Below are positions 15,919 through 21,791 of a stretch of DNA of 64,000 bases, piece after piece. Numbering within the stretch: position 1 is the stretch's first letter; each line of letters begins with the position of its first letter. A program made the translations under genes and the position numbers. This DNA comes from JADKAV01 sp963769435 (GTDB lineage Bacteria > Actinomycetota > Actinomycetes > S36-B12 > UBA10799), in the NCBI GenBank assembly GCA_963769435.1, contig CAVYLN010000001.1, positions 620,001 to 684,000 of the forward strand. The letters are read 5' to 3'. The notes under the pieces were generated by a model. It ran no database searches. It saw only the letters and a program-made list of their open reading frames with translations, and was not told the origin of the DNA.

Positions 15919-16507
15919 CGGGCTCGGGCTGGCGGTGCTACTGCGTGGACGCGCGCTGGGGGTATCGTCCGGACCGGCCTTGCGGACCTCCACGACGATG
16001 CGCAGCGGATTGTCCCCGGAGTAGGCGACATCGAGTGGTGGGACGTCGTCGCCGAGCACGGCGATGCTGACAAGGTTCGGGGAGCCCGGCCGCCGCGCCT
16101 CGTAGAACACGTCCCTGCTGCGCTCGCCGGCACGCACCGGGAGGTACCCGGTCGTGCGCAGTCCACGCACCAGCAGGCTCGCGTCCTCGTTGACGTAGTC
16201 GCGGATGTCCTCGGGTGTCTCCCCCGTGAACAGCGGCTCGGCATAGAGCCACATGTAGCGGGTGCCATCGGCATCGCTCTGGCACCAGGGACCCGCGTAG
16301 TAGGTCGGAGCGGGCTCGTCGAGTACCGGGGGATACTGCCTGGCCCGCCGGTTCGTGCACAGATCCCACTGCTGATCAGAGATCACGATCGAGGATTCGG
16401 GGCTCACCTTCAGCAGCGGGCCCGGGCAGTGCCGTGGGGGTGACCGTGGGTGTCACCTGGGCGCAACCCGTGAGGAGGGCAGCAGCGACCAAGACCGACC
16501 AGCGCAT
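15916..16507 (-). CDS. Putative lipoprotein, function unknown (frameshifted)
   Basis: The N-terminus MRWSVLVAAALLTGCAQV is a lipoprotein signal peptide with lipobox LLTGC, so the mature protein would be anchored to the outer face of the membrane. It is followed by a Thr/Pro linker. The main body, from SSIVISDQQWDLCTN through YYAGPWCQSDADGT and PLRIVVEVRKAG, is in a second frame; one base shift near 16435 joins the two. It has about 196 residues with a few cysteines (WDLC, PWCQ) that could form disulfides. I do not recognise the family. The length and DUF3558-like layout of secreted actinobacterial lipoproteins are suggestive only. TACCGT six bases before ATG 16507 suggests a leaderless start. 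Confidence 0.6.
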
Positions 16508-16513
16508 ATTCCG

Positions 16514-16519
16514 ACGGTA
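16514..16519 (-). promoter_or_regulatory. Leaderless -10 box of the lipoprotein gene
   Basis: TACCGT on the minus strand, six bases before ATG 16507. Confidence 0.55.
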
Positions 16520-16577
16520 CTGCCCGATCCACTCGGTCTCGAACACATCCACCGTTGCTACGCTGTACATGCCCAGG

Positions 16578-16649
16578 GCCCCCGTAGCTCAGGGGATAGA
16601 GCAGTGGCCTCCGGAGCCATGTGCAGGCGTTCGAATCGCCTCGGGGGCA
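16578..16649 (+). tRNA. tRNA-Arg (anticodon CCG)
   Basis: A full cloverleaf can be drawn: acceptor GCCCCCG with CGGGGGC, D-stem GCTC/GAGC around AGGGGATA, anticodon stem GTGGC/GCCAT with loop CTCCGGA (anticodon CCG, reading CGG), a short variable region, and T-stem AGGCG/CGCCT around TTCGAAT. The discriminator is A, and no CCA is encoded. It is 72 nt. It decodes one of the two main Arg codons of a GC-rich genome and sits close to argS. Confidence 0.93.
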
Positions 16650-16663
16650 CATTCAAACGCAGG

Positions 16664-17608
16664 TCACGAAGGGGTGGCGACCCCGATTCGCTCACGGCCC
16701 CGGGTCCAGTGATAGGCATCGCGGGCGTTGAAGTACATGCGGGGCCCGACTGGGGTGTCCCGCACGTCCAGCGCGTAGACGTGGGTGGCCATCCATCCAC
16801 CCGGACGGGGCGCGAGCATCGGGGCATCGTGGAGGACCTCCCAGCGAAGCCCGTCGGAGGAGCCCAACACCCAGATCTCAGATCCCGAGTGCTGACCGTC
16901 CCAGGTGATCGCGTTCTGGAAACCCACCCATCCGTCGGACACGCGCATCACCTTCAGGGCCCCCGCACACAGGGAGGCGGGCCCATCCCCCGGTCCGAGC
17001 AAGGGCTGCGACTCGGTTTCGAAAGGGCCGTCCGGACCGGGCCCATGCGCCACCCCGATGTATGTCGGCTCGTCGAATCCGCAATCGGGCAGGTGGGTCA
17101 ATCCGGCGGAGTAGTACAGACGCCAGCCACCTTCTGGCTGCCGGACCAGACACGGGTTCGAGACCGACTGGTTGCGACCGTTCAGGTGCCAGGAAAGGCT
17201 CGGCGCCAGCAACGTCACCGGCGCAGCCCAGTGGACGAGGTCGTCGGAACGCCGAGACTCGATCCGGGAATGCCAGGGAATGCCGAAGGGCACGAACATC
17301 CGGGTCTTCTCGTAGCTGAGCCGGTACCGCGGGGCCCCTCCGGTATCGACGACATGCGCCCGCAGCGCGTTGCGGGTCACAGTGCCGGTCGCCTCCCACT
17401 CGATCCCGTCGCCACTGCGGTAACTGTGCAGACCAGTCAACGAGTGCGCCCACAGCCGCCAATCCCGCGAGGGCGTGTCCTGCGGGGCGAGGAAGGTCGG
17501 ATCGGCGATCACCGGGGACGGGAACGGAGGTCCGATCACGGGCTCCGGGCGCACGGTCCAGCGCAGGGCAGCGACCTCTCGGCGGGTCATCCCGGACAGC
17601 GTGGTCAC
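16664..17608 (-). CDS. Five-bladed beta-propeller glycosidase-like protein (GH43/GH32-like)
   Basis: About 314 residues without a signal peptide. The order of features fits the GH-J/GH43 superfamily of five-bladed propellers. An early Asp lies in VIADPTFLAPQD (candidate nucleophile or base). Repeated W-x-x-Y blade edges follow (WRLWAHSLTG, WRLYYSAGLT, GWVGFQNAITW), as does a conserved RMFVPFG segment. Related single-domain proteins hydrolyse arabinose-, xylose- or fructose-containing glycans, or are inactive glycan binders; the substrate cannot be told. GTG 17608 overlaps the stop of the upstream repeat protein by four bases (GTGA), so the two are coupled. Confidence 0.6.
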   Translation of the reverse strand: MTTLSGMTRREVAALRWTVRPEPVIGPPFPSPVIADPTFLAPQDTPSRDWRLWAHSLTGLHSYRSGDGIEWEATGTVTRNALRAHVVDTGGAPRYRLSYEKTRMFVPFGIPWHSRIESRRSDDLVHWAAPVTLLAPSLSWHLNGRNQSVSNPCLVRQPEGGWRLYYSAGLTHLPDCGFDEPTYIGVAHGPGPDGPFETESQPLLGPGDGPASLCAGALKVMRVSDGWVGFQNAITWDGQHSGSEIWVLGSSDGLRWEVLHDAPMLAPRPGGWMATHVYALDVRDTPVGPRMYFNARDAYHWTRGRERIGVATPS

Positions 17609-18095
17609 TTGACCTTCTTCGGGCTCCGGTGGTTCTCGCCCGCTGCGCGGCGTACGTCACGGTCCTCATCGGCGGCCAGTTTGCGGATCACACCGCTCGG
17701 TGAATTGCGGTTCTCCGCGACCCTGAGTCGCACAACCGCGGACTTGTCCTTGGCCAACCGGCGCAGCGCTGCGCCAGATGCATTGGGATTCAGCGCCGTA
17801 GCGGTGCGCACGGATTTGTTGTCGTCGTCGGCCAGCACGTCCAGAACCTTGGACGAGGCACGCGGGTTCAAGCGCCACCTCGGTGCGCACCTCCCACCTC
17901 TTGTCACCCGCCAGACGCATCAACGCCTTGGTGGGTGTTCGGGGGTTGCTCGCGACATCGGCACGGATCGGCCAATTCTTGTGACCGGCCAGTTTCGCCA
18001 GAGTCTTGCCAGGTGTCTGGGTGTCCCTGGCCAACGCGGCGCTGCCCCGACCCGGCTCAGCCACGGCGGGATCCCCGTATCGCGTCTGCCGGCAC
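17605..18095 (-). CDS. LRV/HEAT-type 24-residue repeat protein (frameshifted)
   Basis: At least five repeats of about 24 residues, each with a form like NPRTPTKALMRLAGDK followed by a VR motif (NPRASSKVLDVLADDD, NPNASGAALRRLAKDK, NRNSPSGVIRKLAADED). This is the spacing of leucine-rich repeat variant or short HEAT solenoids that bind proteins. The repeats change frame near 17873 (from WEVRTEVAL to NPRASSKVL). The N-terminus also seems shifted near 18060, because GTG 18095, which has TAGATT six bases upstream, opens a frame that stops early. GTG 18064 is the in-frame alternative. Its role is unknown; it is coupled to the propeller hydrolase downstream. Confidence 0.6.
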
Positions 18096-18101
18096 GGGAA
18101 C

Positions 18102-18107
18102 AATCTA
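18102..18107 (-). promoter_or_regulatory. Leaderless -10 box of the repeat protein gene
   Basis: TAGATT on the minus strand, six bases before GTG 18095. Confidence 0.45.
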
Positions 18108-18183
18108 CGCGAATCACCGGCAGGTTTCACGCAGACGCTCCCCTTACACCCGGGCTCGGAGGACCTCGCCGCCCGGAAGTGCC

Positions 18184-18189
18184 TAGGGT
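18184..18189 (+). promoter_or_regulatory. Leaderless -10 box of the membrane protein gene
   Basis: TAGGGT, six bases before ATG 18196, with no ribosome site. Confidence 0.6.
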
Positions 18190-18195
18190 GTTCGC

Positions 18196-18951
18196 ATGAT
18201 CGGTTGGTACAGCCGCGAGATCCTGGAGCCGGGTCGCCAACCCATGCTCTTCGCGCTGTTGGCGTTCCTGCTGACCTTCCTGATCACCCGCATGATCACC
18301 CGGATGATCCGGGCGGGCAGGGGTCCGTTCCGGAACGTCTCCACCGGGGACGTTCACATCCACCATGTCGTCCCCGGCCTGGTCATCCTGCTGCTGGGCG
18401 GGGTACTGGCGCTGGGATCCAGCGCGGACGGGCCGTGGCGACAGGTCGCCGGGCTGCTCTTCGGCATGGGCGCGGCCCTGGTCCTCGACGAGTTCGCCAT
18501 GGTGCTTCACATGGACGACGTCTACTGGAGCAACGAGGGACGGCTGTCCGCCGACGCGGTGACACTTGCCGCCGTGGTGATGTTCGTCGCCCTGCTGATC
18601 ATCGCGCCCAACAAGCCGCCCGCTGACGAGAGTGTGAGCCTCTGGCTGACGATCGCGTCAGCCGCGTTGTTCATCGCCGTGTGGCTGCTCCCGATCACCG
18701 TCGCGATCCTCAAGGGCAAGCTGTGGATGGCCACAATGGCCCTGCTGTTCATCCCCATCGCGTGGTTCGCTGCGGTCCGGCTGGCCCGGCCCGGCTCTCC
18801 CTGGGCACACTTCCGGTACCGGGACTCCCCCCACAAGGCGGCAAGAGCCGAGAAGCGGGCCCAGAAGTGGATACGGCTCCAGCAACCGATCCGGAACTGG
18901 ATCTCCGAGCACGTCTTCGGTCTGTCTGGGAACAGTGAGACCAGTCGGTGA
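18196..18951 (+). CDS. Conserved polytopic membrane protein, function unknown
   Basis: 251 residues with about six predicted membrane helices: LFALLAFLLTFLITRMI, VVPGLVILLLGGVLAL, VAGLLFGMGAALVLDEF, LAAVVMFVALLII, LTIASAALFIAVWLL and ATMALLFIPIAWFAAV. A histidine cluster VHIHHVVPG precedes helix 2, and an acidic DEFAMVLHMDDVYW follows helix 3. Paired His and Asp/Glu near the membrane suggest metal binding or an enzyme active site, as in small membrane hydrolases, but I do not recognise the family. The C-terminal tail is basic and cytoplasmic. It stands directly before the PlsC-like gene on the same strand. Confidence 0.7.
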   Translation: MIGWYSREILEPGRQPMLFALLAFLLTFLITRMITRMIRAGRGPFRNVSTGDVHIHHVVPGLVILLLGGVLALGSSADGPWRQVAGLLFGMGAALVLDEFAMVLHMDDVYWSNEGRLSADAVTLAAVVMFVALLIIAPNKPPADESVSLWLTIASAALFIAVWLLPITVAILKGKLWMATMALLFIPIAWFAAVRLARPGSPWAHFRYRDSPHKAARAEKRAQKWIRLQQPIRNWISEHVFGLSGNSETSR

Positions 18952-18953
18952 AC

Positions 18954-18959
18954 TACGGT
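18954..18959 (+). promoter_or_regulatory. Leaderless -10 box of the PlsC-like gene
   Basis: TACGGT, seven bases before GTG 18967, directly after the stop of the upstream membrane protein gene. Confidence 0.55.
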
Positions 18960-18966
18960 TGCCACT

Positions 18967-19715
18967 GTGCGTGACATCACCTACCCGCCGATCATCATGG
19001 CCGCCTACACCTCTTTCCGGGCGTTCAACATTCACTTCTCCCTGACCGGCGGTGAGCACGTGCCGCGCATCGGGTGGGGCGGTGCTTGCGAGCAACCACG
19101 TGTCCTACCTCGACTTCATCTTCTGCGGATACGCCGCCCGGCCATCCAAACGACTGGTGCGGTTCATGGCCAAGAAGGCCACATTCGACCATCGGGTGTC
19201 CGGGCCCGCTGATGCGCTCGATGCATCACATCCCCGTGGACCGCGCCGCTGGCGCGGGCTCGCTGGATCACGCCATCGACTGGCTGCGCAAAGGTGAGGT
19301 CGTCGGCGTGTTCCCGGAGGCGACCATCAGCCAGTCGTTCGAGGTGAAGGATTTCAAGACCGGCGCGGTCCGCATGGCTGCCGCGGCCGACGTGCCGGTG
19401 GTGCCCATGATCACCTTCGGCGGCCAGCGGCTCTGGACGAAGGGCCGCAAGCGGGAGATGACCCGCGGCACGCTGGTGGCCCTGCGGGTGGGCGAGCCCA
19501 TCTCCGTCACTCCGGACGACGACCCGCTGGAGGCGACCGCACATCTGCGTTCGGTCATGCAGGGACTCTGGGAGCAGACCCTCGAGGAGTACGAACCCAA
19601 ACCCGAGCCAGGCGCTTGGTGGTGGCCTGCCCGACTCGGTGGGGGCGCACCGACCTTGGACGAGATGCGCCAGCGTGAGGCCGACGAACAGGCCCGCCGG
19701 GAGAACAAGGACTGA
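18967..19715 (+). CDS. 1-acyl-sn-glycerol-3-phosphate acyltransferase family protein (frameshifted twice)
   Basis: PlsC/LPLAT enzyme that acylates lysophosphatidate or a related lipid at the membrane. The three conserved blocks are all visible but in three frames: MRDITYPPIIMAAYTSF (from 18967), then AVLASNHVSYLDFIFCGYA with the catalytic NHxxxxD after a shift near 19070, then LMRSMHHIPVDRAAGAGSLD and VGVFPEATIS (acceptor-binding block) after a second shift near 19208. The C-terminus (PVVPMITFGGQRLW to EEYEPKPEPGAWWWPARLGG) resembles actinobacterial PlsC homologues of about 245 residues. The breaks look like sequence indels. A leaderless GTG start is proposed. Confidence 0.8.
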
Positions 19716-19724
19716 CCGCCCCGC

Positions 19725-19866
19725 TGTCCGAATCTGCTGGCTCACTCGCCATTTCCGCGCCGCCTCGTGGTCAGCGCGCCCGTGAGACCCATGATCATCA
19801 TGCAAATCCGGACACCCGACCGGCGGCACAGGTAGCCGCGGTGGCGCAGATCCGGACACCCGGACC
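19725..19866. repeat. Short repeats around ATCCGGACACCCG
   Basis: ATCCGGACACCCG occurs at about 19806 and again at about 19850, 44 bases apart. TGTCCGAATCTGC at 19725-19737 is an inverted near-copy of GCAGATCCGGACA at 19846-19858 (12 of 13). All lie between the 3' ends of the PlsC-like and DUF2089 genes, so a bidirectional terminator-like or repeat role is possible. The 181-bp gap holds nothing else I can name. Confidence 0.4.
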
Positions 19867-19896
19867 AGGCCCGTGCCCAGTCCAAGCGGGAGTGAC

Positions 19897-20265
19897 TCAG
19901 CCTTGAGGAGACTCCAGCAGTGCCTGCGCCTCGTCGACACTGATCCGTCCCGCCGCGAGATCCCTCATCACCTCGTCGGGGCGCACCGCCGGCTCGTCCA
20001 GACCCAGCCGGCCCAAGAGCTCGTTGAACCTCTGCCGCGCGGTGGGATAGGAGACACCGAGGTGGGACTGTACGTCTCGCAGGTTCCCCCGCGAGCGCAG
20101 GAACACCTCGAGCAACTCCTGATCCTGCCCGCTGAGGGCACAGAAACGACACTGGGCGAACGTGCCGGAGATCTCGGTGTGGCACGAAGGGCAACTGAGC
20201 CGCGTGGTGATCAGCGCCTCCCGGCAGACCGGGCATGCTGAGGGCGGTGAGTGCATCTCGCTCAT
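19897..20265 (-). CDS. DUF2089 family zinc-ribbon/helix-turn-helix protein
   Basis: 122 residues. Three Cys pairs (ACPVC, SCPSC, QCRFC) form zinc ribbons. A winged-helix-like segment follows (GNLRDVQSHLGVSYPTARQR), then a short helical tail VMRDLAAGRISVDEAQALL. This matches DUF2089 proteins, taken to be small DNA-binding regulators. The tail resembles the N-terminus of its neighbour (LLEDVAAGKLSADEASEQI), which suggests the two proteins share an interaction module. The ATG at 20265 overlaps the DUF4097 stop by four bases, so they are cotranscribed and coupled. It is a plausible autoregulator at the palindrome 21038-21054. Confidence 0.8.
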   Translation of the reverse strand: MSEMHSPPSACPVCREALITTRLSCPSCHTEISGTFAQCRFCALSGQDQELLEVFLRSRGNLRDVQSHLGVSYPTARQRFNELLGRLGLDEPAVRPDEVMRDLAAGRISVDEAQALLESPQG

Positions 20266-21017
20266 GCCAAGGTCACCTGGGCAGAACCCATCCGGGCGCT
20301 GACCAGCAGCGCTCCAGTGCCCTGCCCCACGGTCACGCCCGGTGTCGTCCCGTCCTGCGGGGCCTTCAGATTGCCCTCGTGGGTCTTCACCATGGCCTGC
20401 CCCAGTGAAGTGTCGGCCGTGACGACCACATCGGAGTCGGGCCGTACCGTCACGTTGACCGAGCCCATGTCGGCGCGGACACGGGACTGACCGCGGAACG
20501 TCCAGTCGACCTTCCCGCTGCCGCTGGCCACATCGAGCAGCAACGGACCTTCGCCCATCACCTGCGCCGATCCGGCTTCGACACCCACCGAGGCGCCGGC
20601 GCGCACGCCGGACATCTCAAGGGGCCCCCCGACCAGTAGAACCTGGATGGGAAGGTCCGGATTGACCCTCACCTCGAGCGAGGCTCCCACGCGGTTCACC
20701 ATCTGACCCACCCAGGTCATGAAGGCCGACCTCGGCGGCTCGACCGAGTAGTCGCCCTGAGTGGTGTTCGTATCGATGTGCAGCGCATCCCCTTCGCGCC
20801 TCATGGTGTGCGGGCCACTGGCGACGGCTTCAGTGACGCCGGGATCGCCATGGATGCTCAGCCGTACTGCTCCCGCCTTGATGACGATCCGGCGCACGGG
20901 CTCATCGCTGACGACCATCGACTGCCCCCGGAGGCGGTCGATCTGTTCCGAAGCCTCGTCCGCCGACAACTTTCCTGCCGCAACATCTTCCAACAATGCC
21001 CTGATTTCATCACTCAT
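20262..21017 (-). CDS. DUF4097-type beta-helix (adhesin-like) protein
   Basis: 251 residues. An N-terminal short helical domain (IRALLEDVAAGKLSADEAS) is followed by repeated beta-strands rich in Gly, Ser and Val (VGVEAGSAQVMGEGPLLLDV, ADMGSVNVTVRPDSDVVV, ARMGSAQVTLA), the pattern of DUF4097 or toast-rack domains. Family members in Firmicutes (YvlB, and the C-terminal part of LiaX) belong to cell-envelope stress modules, often beside PspC-like and regulator proteins. There is no signal peptide. It is paired with DUF2089. ATG 21017 has TACACT seven bases upstream and an AT-rich palindrome at the -35 position, so regulation at this promoter is likely. Confidence 0.75.
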   Translation of the reverse strand: MSDEIRALLEDVAAGKLSADEASEQIDRLRGQSMVVSDEPVRRIVIKAGAVRLSIHGDPGVTEAVASGPHTMRREGDALHIDTNTTQGDYSVEPPRSAFMTWVGQMVNRVGASLEVRVNPDLPIQVLLVGGPLEMSGVRAGASVGVEAGSAQVMGEGPLLLDVASGSGKVDWTFRGQSRVRADMGSVNVTVRPDSDVVVTADTSLGQAMVKTHEGNLKAPQDGTTPGVTVGQGTGALLVSARMGSAQVTLA

Positions 21018-21024
21018 GACACAA

Positions 21025-21030
21025 AGTGTA
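21025..21030 (-). promoter_or_regulatory. Leaderless -10 box of the DUF4097-DUF2089 operon
   Basis: TACACT on the minus strand, seven bases before ATG 21017. Confidence 0.6.
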
Positions 21031-21037
21031 AATCATT

Positions 21038-21054
21038 CTTTCCTTAATGGAAAG
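21038..21054. promoter_or_regulatory. Candidate operator of the DUF4097-DUF2089 operon
   Basis: CTTTCCTTAATGGAAAG is a perfect 6-bp inverted repeat around five bases. It sits 8 bp upstream of the -10 box, so it covers the expected -35 position. It forms part of an AT-rich island in otherwise GC-rich DNA, as expected for a repressor site. Confidence 0.55.
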
Positions 21055-21060
21055 GTTTGG

Positions 21061-21435
21061 TCATCCAACGCCCAGCTCATGCAGGCGCTCGTCGTCGATC
21101 CCGAAATGATGTCCGATCTCGTGCACCACGGTGATGTAGACCTCGCGCACGACGTCGGCCTGGCTGGCGCACATCCTCAGGATGGGCAGCCTGAAGACCC
21201 GGATCCGGTCCGGCATCGTTGCCACGTACCAGGTGCCGCGGGCCGTCAGCGGGACACCTTCATAGAGGCCGAGAACCCCCGGATGATCGTCCGGCGGGTT
21301 GTCCTCCACAACGATCGCGACGTTCTCGATATGGCGTGCGAGGTCGGGGGGGATGACATCGATGGCCGCTGCCACCAGTTGCTCGAACCTCTCCGGGGAT
21401 ACCTCGATCACTTCTCCATGATCCCACCGAATCAT
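21061..21435 (-). CDS. Small zincin-type metallopeptidase (PF06262-like)
   Basis: 124 residues. The zinc motif is VVHEIGHHFGIDDERLHELG, in which HExxHxxG plus a downstream Asp-Asp gives the zincin/metzincin-like site. The N-terminal half (FEQLVAAAIDVIPPDLARHIENVAIVVED, as separate elements) and the phrase LGLYEGVPLTAR are typical of this small actinobacterial family. No signal peptide, so it is cytosolic; the substrate is unknown. The start overlaps the stop of the alkyltransferase-like gene (ATGA), making it the last gene of sbcD-sbcC-atl-zincin. Confidence 0.85.
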   Translation of the reverse strand: MIRWDHGEVIEVSPERFEQLVAAAIDVIPPDLARHIENVAIVVEDNPPDDHPGVLGLYEGVPLTARGTWYVATMPDRIRVFRLPILRMCASQADVVREVYITVVHEIGHHFGIDDERLHELGVG

Positions 21436-21791
21436 CCACCACGCTGCGCGCCGACGACCTCGGCCAGCGCTCGGAGGTCGACCTCATCCGGGTGCCAGCG
21501 GAGTGCGGCGAGCGGTACCCGGCGCTCATCGACGTGGATCCCTTCGTCCTCGAGCCGGTCTCGAGCACGGTCAGCGACCGACGCTGCCAGCGTTCCTGCC
21601 GACTGCACGACCCGCCACCAAGGCACTGACCCACCGAACATCGACAGCGAGCGCGCCACACGCCGGGGGCCGCACGGATACCCGAGTTCTGAGACCAAAC
21701 CGGCTACATCCCCATAACTCACAAGCGCACCCGCAGGTATTGCACGGACGACCTCGAGGATCACGTCGTCGAGGACACCGGGCGGACTCAC
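21432..21791 (-). CDS. Alkyltransferase-like protein (ATL, MGMT-family DNA-binding domain)
   Basis: 119 residues, matching only the C-terminal DNA-binding part of O6-methylguanine-DNA methyltransferase (VVRAIPAGALVSYGDVA, GPRRVARSLS). The active-site PCHRV is replaced by PWWRVV at about residues 57-62, so the alkyl-accepting cysteine is absent. Known ATL proteins with Trp at this place bind O6-alkylguanine, flip the base and hand the lesion to nucleotide excision repair. GTG 21791 overlaps the sbcC stop (GTGA), which places it in a DNA-repair operon with SbcCD. Confidence 0.88.
   Translation of the reverse strand: MSPPGVLDDVILEVVRAIPAGALVSYGDVAGLVSELGYPCGPRRVARSLSMFGGSVPWWRVVQSAGTLAASVADRARDRLEDEGIHVDERRVPLAALRWHPDEVDLRALAEVVGAQRGG

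Noticed and set aside
14170..16443. A 757-codon open frame on the plus strand opposite argS and the lipoprotein gene.
   Set aside because: argS is complete on the other strand, and the frame shows only biased composition typical of antisense reading.
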